A stretch of 5,444 nucleotides of DNA from Nitrospirota bacterium (lineage in GTDB: Bacteria > Nitrospirota > RBG-16-64-22 > JACRHK01), in contig JACRHK010000176.1 in NCBI GenBank assembly GCA_016217625.1, positions 1 through 5,444 of the forward strand. The letters are read 5' to 3'. The stretch's first letter is position 1; every line of letters begins with the position of its first letter. Positions 1 to 5,386 of this stretch are shown here, piece by piece. The position numbers were made by a program, and so were the translations under genes. Below the pieces are notes generated by a model that worked only from the letters and a program-made list of their open reading frames with translations, was not told where the DNA came from and searched no databases.

Positions 1-2109
1 GACCATCGAGATCGAGGCCTGGCGGGTCGTGAGCACCAGCTCCACGGCCCGCTGGTAGAGCTCGTCCCGCTCCACGTCCCCGCCGGCGCGGTCCTCCTCG
101 CGCGGCTGGAGGAAGAACTCCTCGTACTGCGGGCTCCCCTGCAAGCGGACGAACTCCACCACGCGGCGGACTTCTTCTTCGGAGACAAAGGGGCCGTGGA
201 TCCGGACGGGCCGCGCCGTTCCGGGAGCGAGATAGAGCATGTCCCCCCGCCCTAAAAGCTGCTCCGCCCCGCCGGTATCCATGATCGTCCGGGAGTCAAT
301 CCGAGAGGCGACCTGAAAGGCGATCCGGGCGGAGAAGTTCGCCTTGATCACCCCCGTGAGGACATCGACCGAAGGGCGCTGCGTGGCGAGGATGAGGTGG
401 ATGCCGGCGGCGCGCGCCATCTGGGCCAGACGGGCGATGGCGTCCTCCACCTCCCGGGCCGCCAGCATCATGAGATCCGCCAGCTCGTCGATGACGACGA
501 TGAGATAGGGGAGCGGCTGCGCTTCGGCCCCCAGCCCCTCGCGCCCTTTGTGCCGCCCGCCGCTTTCAGCGGCGATCTGCCGATTGTATCCCTCGATGTT
601 CCGGACCCCTTTCTCCGCCAGCAGCTTGTAACGGTACTCCATCTCCCCCACGACGCGCAGCAGCGCCTCGGCCGCCTTCTTCGGCTGCGTGATGACGGGG
701 GTTAAGAGATGCGGAATCCCTTCGTAGGCAGTCAGCTCCAGCATCTTGGGGTCGATGAGAAGGAACCGGACCGCCGTCGGCGTCGCCCGATACAGGAGGC
801 TCAGGATCATCACGTTGAGCCCCATGCTCTTGCCGGAGCCAGTGGCCCCCGCGATGAGGAGATGCGGCATCGTCGCCAGGTCGGCCACGACCGGCGTCCC
901 GAAGATCTCTTTCCCCAAGGAGAGGGGCAACGGGAAGGCCGATTCGGTGAATTCCGGCGCCGCGAGGATCTCCCGGAGGCCAATCCCTTCCCGCTCGTGG
1001 TTGGGCACCTCGATCCCCACGACCGCCTTGCCGGGAATCGGCCCCACGACCCGGACGCTCAAGGCCCGCAGCGCGAGCGCCAGGTCGTCGGCCAGGCTCA
1101 TGATCCGATTGATCTTGATCCCCGGCGCCGGCTCATACTCATACATCGTGACGACCGGCCCCGGATAGACCTGCGTCACCCGCCCTTCCACGCCGAAGTG
1201 CCGGAGCTTCTCCTCCAGCGCCGCCGAGTTCTGGAGGATCTCTTCCTTGGACGCCCGGCCCGCTGGTTCAGACGGTGGCGTCAGGAGCGACAGCGGAGGC
1301 AGTTGATAAGCGCCGCGTTGTTGGATGCCCGATTCGGGAGGGAAGGGGAGCGTCTCCTGCTTGGCCGCCGAGACCCCGGCAGGAACGGACGCCGTAGATG
1401 GGACCGCGCGCCTCACCTCTTCGACAATTTCCGGCTCGCCCTGAAGCGGGACTGTCCGGGAGAAGTCTCTTTCACCCCGCGCCTCGCCGGCTTTGGCTGC
1501 CCGCGTCCGCCGGCGCTCCTCCGCCGCCTCCCGACGTTCTTGCCAGGCCGTTACCGTCTCCACCATCCCTTGGCCCAACGCCAGGAGCGAGAAGCGCGTG
1601 GCAATGATCAACGAGATGAAAAAGAGCGCCCCCAGGACAACGAGCGCCCCCGCCAGGGAGAAGTTCTCCAGAAGGAACCGGGCGAGGACGTGGCCGATGA
1701 CGCCGCCCGTGGAATAGGTGACATCCCCCCAGCGCCACTCCTCTCCGGCCAGACGCAGCAAGCCCGCGACCGTCAGGAGGAGGAGGACTCCGCCGATCAC
1801 GCGCAGGGCCCGATGGTCCTCGCGCCGGACCCGAAGGGAGTGGGCGGCATAGACCAGGGCATAGGGCGGCAGCAGGAATCCCGCCAAGCCGAAGACCTGG
1901 AAGACAAGGTCTGCCAGATAGGCCCCCACCTTCCCGGCCGCGTTTCGGACGCCCGGCACATTCGTGGCCGTGTTCCAGGAGGAGTCCAGGGGGTAATAGG
2001 TGAAGAGGGCGAGGAACAAAAAGAGGGCCAGGGCCAGGGCAGACACCCCCACGATCTCCCGGACGATCTGCCGGGGTGGATGCGGCGTGACGTCCTCTCC
2101 CCTCATCAT
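1..2109 (-). CDS. ftsK: DNA translocase FtsK/SpoIIIE family, C-terminus cut by window edge
   Basis: Membrane-anchored, ATP-driven double-stranded DNA pump that clears the chromosome terminus from the division septum and, in relatives, activates XerCD recombination at dif. I translated the minus strand by hand: 703 codons stay open to base 1. About four hydrophobic segments (residues roughly 20-38, 64-90, 103-120, 150-178) form the N-terminal membrane domain. A short charged, proline-containing linker (about 185-285) follows, then the alpha/beta motor. The Walker A GATGSGKS is at 421-428, the Walker B strand with DELADLMM at 541-548, ATQRPSVDVLTG at 575-586, and LLGRGDML at 618-625. The end, after about residue 680, is the start of the winged-helix gamma domain (DELYQRAVELV), whose remainder lies outside the window. 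GAGGA at 2114-2118 serves as Shine-Dalgarno. It is 4 bases from the ATG at 2109 and 7 from an adjacent ATG at 2106, so the start could be either. The linker is short compared with E. coli FtsK. Family identity is certain; whether it is the divisome FtsK or a SpoIIIE-like paralogue cannot be told here. Confidence 0.97.
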   Translation of the reverse strand, partial: MMRGEDVTPHPPRQIVREIVGVSALALALFLFLALFTYYPLDSSWNTATNVPGVRNAAGKVGAYLADLVFQVFGLAGFLLPPYALVYAAHSLRVRREDHRALRVIGGVLLLLTVAGLLRLAGEEWRWGDVTYSTGGVIGHVLARFLLENFSLAGALVVLGALFFISLIIATRFSLLALGQGMVETVTAWQERREAAEERRRTRAAKAGEARGERDFSRTVPLQGEPEIVEEVRRAVPSTASVPAGVSAAKQETLPFPPESGIQQRGAYQLPPLSLLTPPSEPAGRASKEEILQNSAALEEKLRHFGVEGRVTQVYPGPVVTMYEYEPAPGIKINRIMSLADDLALALRALSVRVVGPIPGKAVVGIEVPNHEREGIGLREILAAPEFTESAFPLPLSLGKEIFGTPVVADLATMPHLLIAGATGSGKSMGLNVMILSLLYRATPTAVRFLLIDPKMLELTAYEGIPHLLTPVITQPKKAAEALLRVVGEMEYRYKLLAEKGVRNIEGYNRQIAAESGGRHKGREGLGAEAQPLPYLIVVIDELADLMMLAAREVEDAIARLAQMARAAGIHLILATQRPSVDVLTGVIKANFSARIAFQVASRIDSRTIMDTGGAEQLLGRGDMLYLAPGTARPVRIHGPFVSEEEVRRVVEFVRLQGSPQYEEFFLQPREEDRAGGDVERDELYQRAVELVLTTRQASISMV

Positions 2110-2132
2110 CTATTCCTCAGTCAATAGCAAGT

Positions 2133-2211
2133 TTCACGTCACACGTCTCACGTTTGAGATCTTAACGTGGAACGTGCAACGTGTAGCGTGCAACGTGTCA
2201 CGTGTAACGAT
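2133..2211. repeat. Head-to-head heptamer repeat array (CACG / CGTG, period 7)
   Basis: This fills most of the 109-base gap between argF and ftsK. CACG occurs at 2135, 2142 and 2149. Its reverse complement CGTG occurs at 2166, 2173, 2180, 2187, 2194 and 2201. Every step is exactly 7 bases, and a degenerate copy (CGAT) follows at 2208. The arms are inverted about position 2159, next to an AGATCT. Around this axis the three left copies pair in register with three right copies, giving 4- to 6-bp stems separated by one or two mismatches. No U-tract follows in the minus direction, so it is not a standard intrinsic terminator. It contains no convincing ftsK promoter. Function is unknown: a transcript hairpin, a protein-binding array and a neutral expanding repeat are all possible. 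Confidence 0.85.
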
Positions 2212-2218
2212 CTTTTGC

Positions 2219-3145
2219 TCACCTCACCAGCCACTCCAGCACCGCCTTCTGCACGTGCAGGCGGTTCTCGGCCTGATCCCAGACGACGGATTGCGGGCCG
2301 TCCATCACCTCGGCCGCGATCTCCTCTCCCCGGTGGGCCGGCAGGCAGTGCATCACGATCGCCCCGGGCGCGGCAACGCGCAGCAGTGAGGAATTGATCT
2401 GATACCCCTGGAACGCGCGGAGGCGGACCTCCGTCTCGGCCTCCTGCCCCATGCTCGTCCAGACATCCGTGTAGAGGACGTCGGCGCCCTTTGCGGCCTC
2501 CCGAGGGTCTTCGAGCACAGCGAGGCGGGCGCCGGTCGCCTTCGCCCGCTCCCTGGCGCGCAGGATGACCTCCGGCCGGGGCTCATACCCCGGCGGGCAC
2601 GCCAGCGTGAGGTGCATCCCCGTGAGCGCCGCCCCTTCCAGGAGGGAATGGGCCACGTTGTTACCGTCCCCCACGTAGGCCATCCGCACCCCCTGGAGCG
2701 TCCCCTTCCGTTCCCGGATCGTGAAGAGATCGGCCAGCGCCTGGCACGGATGGTGGAGATCGGTGAGGCCGTTGATCACGGGAAACGCCGCGTGACGGGC
2801 GAGATCCTCGACTAGATCCTGGTCGAACGTCCGGATGACGATCCCATGGAGGTAGCGGGAAAGGACGCGGGCCGTATCGGCGACCGTCTCGCCGCGGCCG
2901 AGCTGGAGATCCGCGGCCGTCAGGTAGATCGCCTGGCCGCCGAGCTGGTAGACGCCGACCTCGAAGGAGATCCGCGTCCGGGTGGAGGGCTTGTGGAAGA
3001 TCAGCCCGACCGACTTGCCCCGTAGCGGTCCCACGGAGGGATCGATCCCCTTCGCCAGATCCCGCTTGAGCGCGGCGGCGCGATCGAGCAAGGCCAGGAG
3101 CTCCCCGGCGCTCACGTCGGCCAGGGTGAGCAGGTCGCGCTTCAT
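2219..3145 (-). CDS. argF: Ornithine carbamoyltransferase (anabolic)
   Basis: Transfers the carbamoyl group of carbamoyl phosphate to L-ornithine to make L-citrulline in the cytoplasm, the sixth step of arginine biosynthesis. The protein has 308 residues, the usual length. The carbamoyl-phosphate signature STRTR is at residues 54-58, preceded by FHKP. HPCQALADLFT is at 132-142. The central GDGNNVAHSLL is at 159-169. The ornithine-binding SMG loop is at 231-233 (DVWTSMGQE). The catalytic HCLPAHRGEE is at 266-275, with the cysteine that contacts ornithine. SMG together with HCLP identifies an ornithine enzyme rather than an aspartate carbamoyltransferase. The start ATG overlaps the argD stop (ATGA, 3142-3145), and only a weak GGGG at 3151-3154 precedes it, so translation is probably coupled to argD. 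The pairing with argD favours the biosynthetic rather than the arginine-deiminase enzyme. All key residues are present. Confidence 0.97.
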   Translation of the reverse strand: MKRDLLTLADVSAGELLALLDRAAALKRDLAKGIDPSVGPLRGKSVGLIFHKPSTRTRISFEVGVYQLGGQAIYLTAADLQLGRGETVADTARVLSRYLHGIVIRTFDQDLVEDLARHAAFPVINGLTDLHHPCQALADLFTIRERKGTLQGVRMAYVGDGNNVAHSLLEGAALTGMHLTLACPPGYEPRPEVILRARERAKATGARLAVLEDPREAAKGADVLYTDVWTSMGQEAETEVRLRAFQGYQINSSLLRVAAPGAIVMHCLPAHRGEEIAAEVMDGPQSVVWDQAENRLHVQKAVLEWLVR

Positions 3146-4335
3146 GAGATCCCCGACAACACCCGCTCCAGCGTCTCTACCAAGCGGTTGATTTCGCCTT
3201 CCCCGACGATCAGGGGTGGCATGAAGCGGAGGACCCGATCGCTCGCCACGTTGATGAGGATCCCCTCCCGGAGGCAGGCCTCGACCACCGGTTTCCCCGG
3301 CACGCTCAGCTCCACGCCGATGAGCAAACCCAGGCCGCGGATCTCTTTCACAAAGGGGAAGCGGCGGAGGCGCTGGATCTGCTGGAGAAAATACGTCCCC
3401 ATCTTCTGGCAGCGCTCCAGGAGGTGTTCCTCGTCGATGACCTGCAGCACAGCCGCCCCCGCCGCGCAGGCGAGGGGGTTGCCGCCGAACGTCGAGCCGT
3501 GGCTGCCGGGCCCGAAGCTCTGGGCGATCTCCCGCTTGGCCAGGAGCGCGCCGATGGCCGCGCCGCCGCCCAACCCCTTGGCGACGGCCCTACGGTCGGG
3601 CGCAATCCCTGCGTGCTCATGGGCGAAGAGCCGCCCTGTCCGCCCCATCCCGGTCTGGACCTCATCCAGGATCAAGAGGATGCCGTGGCGATCGCAGAGG
3701 GCCCGCAGGCCGGAGAGGTAATCCGGCGGGGGGATGACCACGCCTCCTTCTCCCTGGATCGGTTCCACCAAGACGGCAGCCGTCTCTTCCGTGACCGCCT
3801 GTTCGACAGCAAGGAGATCCCCGTATGGCACATGGACGAACCCCGGCGCCAAGGGGTCGTACCCTTCCCAGAACTTGGGCTGGCCGGTGGCCGTGAGCGT
3901 CGCCAGCGTGCGGCCGTGAAAGGAGTTGTGCGTGGCGATGAACTGGTGCCGCCCCTTCCCCCGCGCGGCCTTCATGTGCCGGCGAGCGAGCTTGAGCGAG
4001 GCCTCCACCGCCTCGGCCCCGCTGTTACAGAAGAAGACCTGATCGGCGAACGTGCGTTCCGCGAGGAGCCGCGCCAGGCGGACTTGTGGCTCGATCTGGT
4101 AATAGTTCGAGATATGGATCAGCCGCGCCGCCTGATCTTGGATCGCCGCCACCACCTTGGGGTGGCAGTGGCCCAGGATGTTGACGGCCACGCCGGCGAC
4201 AAAATCGAGATACTCCCGCCCTTCGGGGTCCCACACCCGCATCCCCTGCCCCCGGACCGGGGCCACGGGATAGCGGGCGTACGTCGGCATCAGGTACTGC
4301 CCGCCGTCTTTGATCAGTTGTTCCGTCGAATCCAT
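3142..4335 (-). CDS. argD: Acetylornithine aminotransferase (class III, PLP-dependent)
   Basis: Cytoplasmic pyridoxal-phosphate enzyme that transaminates N-acetylglutamate 5-semialdehyde with glutamate to give N-acetylornithine. Many homologues also act in lysine synthesis as the succinyldiaminopimelate aminotransferase. The protein has 397 residues, typical of the family. Motifs in order: YLDFVAGVAVNILGHCHP at 42-59, CNSGAEAVEASLKLAR (phosphate-binding) at 103-118, FHGRTLATLTATGQ at 139-152, VEPIQGEGG at 190-198, LDEVQTGMGRTG at 223-234 (Asp224 contacts the pyridine nitrogen), AKGLGGG at 252-258 with Lys253 as the Schiff-base lysine, and STFGGNPLACAAG at 281-293. The start at 4335 is chosen because AGGAGG lies four bases upstream and the family begins near this point. 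A TTG at 4380 would add 15 residues with no such site. It overlaps argF by four bases. The two arginines at 248-249, just before the active-site lysine, are unusual. GABA or ornithine aminotransferases are related alternatives, but the argF context favours argD. Confidence 0.95.
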   Translation of the reverse strand: MDSTEQLIKDGGQYLMPTYARYPVAPVRGQGMRVWDPEGREYLDFVAGVAVNILGHCHPKVVAAIQDQAARLIHISNYYQIEPQVRLARLLAERTFADQVFFCNSGAEAVEASLKLARRHMKAARGKGRHQFIATHNSFHGRTLATLTATGQPKFWEGYDPLAPGFVHVPYGDLLAVEQAVTEETAAVLVEPIQGEGGVVIPPPDYLSGLRALCDRHGILLILDEVQTGMGRTGRLFAHEHAGIAPDRRAVAKGLGGGAAIGALLAKREIAQSFGPGSHGSTFGGNPLACAAGAAVLQVIDEEHLLERCQKMGTYFLQQIQRLRRFPFVKEIRGLGLLIGVELSVPGKPVVEACLREGILINVASDRVLRFMPPLIVGEGEINRLVETLERVLSGIS

Positions 4336-4339
4336 GAAT

Positions 4340-4345
4340 CCTCCT
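4340..4345 (-). promoter_or_regulatory. Shine-Dalgarno site of argD
   Basis: AGGAGG on the minus strand, four bases before the ATG at 4335. It is the strongest ribosome binding site near the 5' end of this reading frame and decides against the upstream in-frame TTG at 4380. Confidence 0.8.
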
Positions 4346-4351
4346 GATGCG

Positions 4352-4380
4352 AAGGTAGCACAATTCCCCTGCAAAATCAA
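4352..4380 (-). promoter_or_regulatory. Possible sigma70-type promoter for argDF
   Basis: On the minus strand, TTGATT (4375-4380) and TACCTT (4352-4357) are separated by 17 bases. Transcription would start about ten bases before the argD ATG, leaving just enough leader for the Shine-Dalgarno sequence. Both boxes match the consensus only partly, so this is tentative. No clear ARG-box palindrome (ArgR operator) overlaps it. Confidence 0.3.
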
Positions 4381-4391
4381 TGGAACGGTGA

Positions 4392-4528
4392 TCAGCTTTC
4401 AGCGTTCAGCTATCAGCAAAGAAGTCGCTGGGAGAAGGAAAGGAGCAGGAAAGAGAGGAAGAGAGGCTGAACGCTGACCGCTGTGGGCTAACCGCTGATA
4501 GCTGACTGCCGATGGCTGAGTGCTATGG
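4392..4528. repeat. Head-to-head heptamer repeat array (TCAGCNN / GCTGANN, period 7)
   Basis: The left arm has four exact TCAGC cores at 4392, 4399, 4406 and 4413. The right arm has nine copies of the reverse complement, GCTGA or a one- or two-base variant, at 4466, 4473, 4480, 4487, 4494, 4501, 4508, 4515 and 4522. All steps are exactly 7 bases. Between the arms lie 48 mostly purine bases. The left segment 4399-4410 is perfectly complementary to 4466-4477 (12 bp), and 4406-4417 is perfectly complementary to 4494-4505 (12 bp). The two pairings share left heptamer 3 and exclude each other. The array sits upstream of argD and downstream of the lipoprotein gene. It has the same design as the 2133-2211 array but a different core. 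It resembles in period the short heptamer tandem repeats known from cyanobacteria; function is unknown. Confidence 0.88.
4430..4466 (+). other. Polypurine tract between the inverted heptamer arms
   Basis: 37 bases with a single pyrimidine (C at 4446), built from GGA, GAA and AGAG units. In an argD-direction transcript this stretch would be polypyrimidine. It forms the spacer of the inverted heptamer array. Such tracts can adopt triplex DNA or act as unstructured loops; nothing in the sequence shows which, if either, happens. Confidence 0.6.
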
Positions 4529-4560
4529 ATTACGACGGCGACAGGGTGAACCCCGTTACT

Positions 4561-4580
4561 CCCCGCCATGAATAGCGGGG
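4561..4580. repeat. GC hairpin (CCCCGC / GCGGGG, 8-base loop)
   Basis: Perfect 6-bp stem 4561-4566 with 4575-4580 and loop CATGAATA. It is directly preceded by TTAC followed by one T, and followed by CTTCTTCC. It forms part of the putative mobile element's left end. The absence of a T-run on either side argues against an intrinsic terminator. Confidence 0.6.
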
Positions 4581-4627
4581 CTTCTTCCAAGGAAGTTCTT
4601 CTTGAATCCTCCGTTCCACCCCGGCTT

Positions 4628-4658
4628 GCCCCGTGTGAAGCCTCGCTTCAATCGGGGC
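4628..4658. repeat. Compound hairpin directly after the lipoprotein stop
   Basis: The outer stem GCCCCG/CGGGGC (4628-4633 with 4653-4658) and the inner stem TGAAGC/GCTTCA (4636-4641 with 4645-4650) are separated by a 2x2 internal loop and closed by a CTC loop. That is twelve base pairs in all. On the minus strand it begins one base past the TAG stop at 4659-4661. Its position suits a transcript 3' end or stability hairpin, but no U-tract follows. It also lies inside the putative mobile element, which may be its origin. Confidence 0.6.
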
Positions 4659-5135
4659 CTAAAGGCGGGGGCTTCCTGGGAGGAACGGGGTGAAGGGGCT
4701 CTCTCCCTCGATCTTGGTCACCCGCAGGTCGGCCCCCTGGAGCGTCAGGACCACGCCCCCTTTCTCCAGGGCCTCCTTGCCGGTACCCGCCTCGCGCCAC
4801 CGGCCGTCCCATTGCACGGAGACATGGGCCTGATCCTCCGCCAGGCGGATGAGGGTGATGGTGAGATGCAGCTCGATGCGATCGTACGCCGTGGCCGCGC
4901 GGCGCACCGCCCGCTCCAGGATGTCCCGCTCCGGGAAGTTGGGCGCAATCCCCTGCAGGAAGCGAGCGGGGTCGCGCTCCACATAGGCCTTCTCCAGACG
5001 CTCCACGGCTTCCCGCACCTCGCGGGCCTTGAGCATGTCGGCCGTCGGCTTGACCTCCTTCTTCCCGCAAGCCGGCGTCCCGGCCAGCAGGCTGAAGCCT
5101 AAAAGGAGTCCTATCAAGATTCCCAGCGAACGCAT
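4659..5135 (-). CDS. Small putative lipoprotein, possibly NTF2-like fold
   Basis: 158 residues, not recognised as a named family. It starts with a signal peptide: Met-Arg-Ser, a hydrophobic core at about residues 4-19, then LAGTPAC with Cys23 as the likely lipidated residue, followed by GKKEVKP. The -3 position of the lipobox is Thr instead of the usual Leu, so processing is probable but not certain. The mature part has a helical, charged start (about 30-57, AREVREAVERLEKAYVERD), then DPARFLQGIAPNFPERDILERAVRRA, then alternating strands (ELHLTITLIRLAEDQAHVSVQWDGRW, VVLTLQGADLRVTKIEGESPF). That order resembles small NTF2/SnoaL-like domains; this is inference. AGGAGG lies seven bases before the ATG and a good promoter lies further upstream, supporting this start. 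The last ten residues (TPFLPGSPRL) and the stop fall inside an inverted-repeat element, so the native C-terminus may have been replaced. Confidence 0.85.
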   Translation of the reverse strand: MRSLGILIGLLLGFSLLAGTPACGKKEVKPTADMLKAREVREAVERLEKAYVERDPARFLQGIAPNFPERDILERAVRRAATAYDRIELHLTITLIRLAEDQAHVSVQWDGRWREAGTGKEALEKGGVVLTLQGADLRVTKIEGESPFTPFLPGSPRL

Positions 5136-5142
5136 CGGGGGT

Positions 5143-5148
5143 CCTCCT
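5143..5148 (-). promoter_or_regulatory. Shine-Dalgarno site of the lipoprotein gene
   Basis: AGGAGG on the minus strand, seven bases before the ATG at 5135, an ideal distance. It supports the chosen start and that this otherwise unrecognised frame is a real gene. Confidence 0.8.
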
Positions 5149-5156
5149 CCCCCTCT

Positions 5157-5185
5157 TGTTTACCCGACAGCCCGCCGCTTGTCAA
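5157..5185 (-). promoter_or_regulatory. Sigma70-type promoter of the lipoprotein gene
   Basis: On the minus strand a perfect TTGACA (5180-5185) is followed after exactly 17 bases by TAAACA (5157-5162). Transcription would start near 5150, giving a leader of about 15 bases containing the AGGAGG site. The -35 box is consensus. The -10 box matches three of six positions. Confidence 0.55.
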
Positions 5186-5217
5186 GCAAATCTTCTTCGC
5201 CCCTAGAACAGCAAACC

Positions 5218-5320
5218 CCGTACCACGCTGACCAGATGGCACGGGGACTGCGCCTGCCTGCCGGCAGACAGGTGGGCGGGGCTTTCTCGGAATCGAGTCG
5301 TACAGACTGGCGTGGTACGG
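5218..5320. repeat. 103-bp segment bounded by 11-bp inverted repeats with central palindrome
   Basis: CCGTACCACGC at 5218-5228 is repeated as its exact reverse complement at 5310-5320. Near the middle lies a 20-bp near-palindrome (5253-5272, one mismatched pair, core CTGCCGGCAG). The segment has no credible open reading frame. It lies upstream of the lipoprotein promoter. It may be a miniature inverted-repeat element or a structured RNA with a closing stem. The CTGCCGGCAG-type palindrome recalls dispersed intergenic palindromes of many environmental genomes, but I cannot check copy number here. Confidence 0.6.
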
Positions 5321-5351
5321 TGTAAAGGCCACCCTCCGATTCGGTTAACGA

Positions 5352-5386
5352 TTGAACTCAGCGGTTCAAAAGCGCCGGCTTTTGAA
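5352..5386. other. Two overlapping, mutually exclusive hairpins
   Basis: Hairpin one is TTGAAC/GTTCAA (5352-5357 with 5364-5369, 6-base loop). Hairpin two is TTCAAAAGC/GCTTTTGAA (5365-5373 with 5378-5386, loop GCCG), a perfect 9-bp stem. Both use TTCAA at 5365-5369, so only one can form at a time. The second ends in a short T-run within its own stem and could act as a weak terminator in either direction. No gene reaches it inside the window. Confidence 0.5.

Larger units (their letters stand above)
4550..4691. mobile_element. Putative 142-bp non-autonomous element with terminal inverted repeats
   Basis: The left end ACCCCGTTACTCCC (4550-4563) and right end GGGAGGAACGGGGT (4678-4691) are inverted copies with one mismatch in 14. 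Inside are the hairpins 4561-4580 and 4628-4658. A GCCTAAAGGC palindrome and a GGGGGCTTCC / GCGGGGCTTC similarity link the two ends. There is no transposase and no obvious target duplication. Motifs of the type AAGCCCCCGCCTTTAGGC, and TTAC beside a GC hairpin, resemble the ends of IS200/IS605-family elements as I know them. Such elements use subterminal hairpins rather than long terminal repeats, so this could be either a remnant of that family or a different MITE-like unit. The right 33 bases are also the 3' end of the lipoprotein gene. Confidence 0.45.

Noticed and set aside
709..2127. Plus-strand open frame of 472 codons
   Set aside because: It is antisense to ftsK, whose Walker motifs and membrane segments are unmistakable. 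The translation is low-complexity, rich in Arg, Pro, Gly and Asp, as expected of a GC-rich shadow frame.
2110..2218. Intrinsic terminator after argF
   Set aside because: The array can fold, but no U-tract follows in the direction of transcription, so read-through into ftsK cannot be excluded.
3424..4347. Plus-strand open frame of 307 codons
   Set aside because: It is antisense to argD and shows no recognisable domain. GC-rich codon use leaves the opposite strand free of stops.
4336..4380. Longer argD starting at the TTG at 4380
   Set aside because: The extra 15 residues have no ribosome binding site and no family similarity, whereas the ATG at 4335 has AGGAGG just upstream.
4336..4400. ArgR operator (ARG box) upstream of argD
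   Set aside because: I found no TNTGAAT/ATTCANA-like palindrome pair in the leader or promoter region.
4392..4528. CRISPR array
   Set aside because: The repeats are 5-base cores at a 7-base period, with no spacer-sized gaps and no cas genes.
4399..4590. 63-codon minus-strand frame across the heptamer array
   Set aside because: It is made of translated repeats (Gln, Ser, Arg), has no ribosome binding site and no domain.
5029..5325. 98-codon plus-strand frame and the 72-codon minus frame at 5114-5332
   Set aside because: Both run through the inverted-repeat segment, the promoter and the lipoprotein 5' end in wrong frames, with low-complexity translations.
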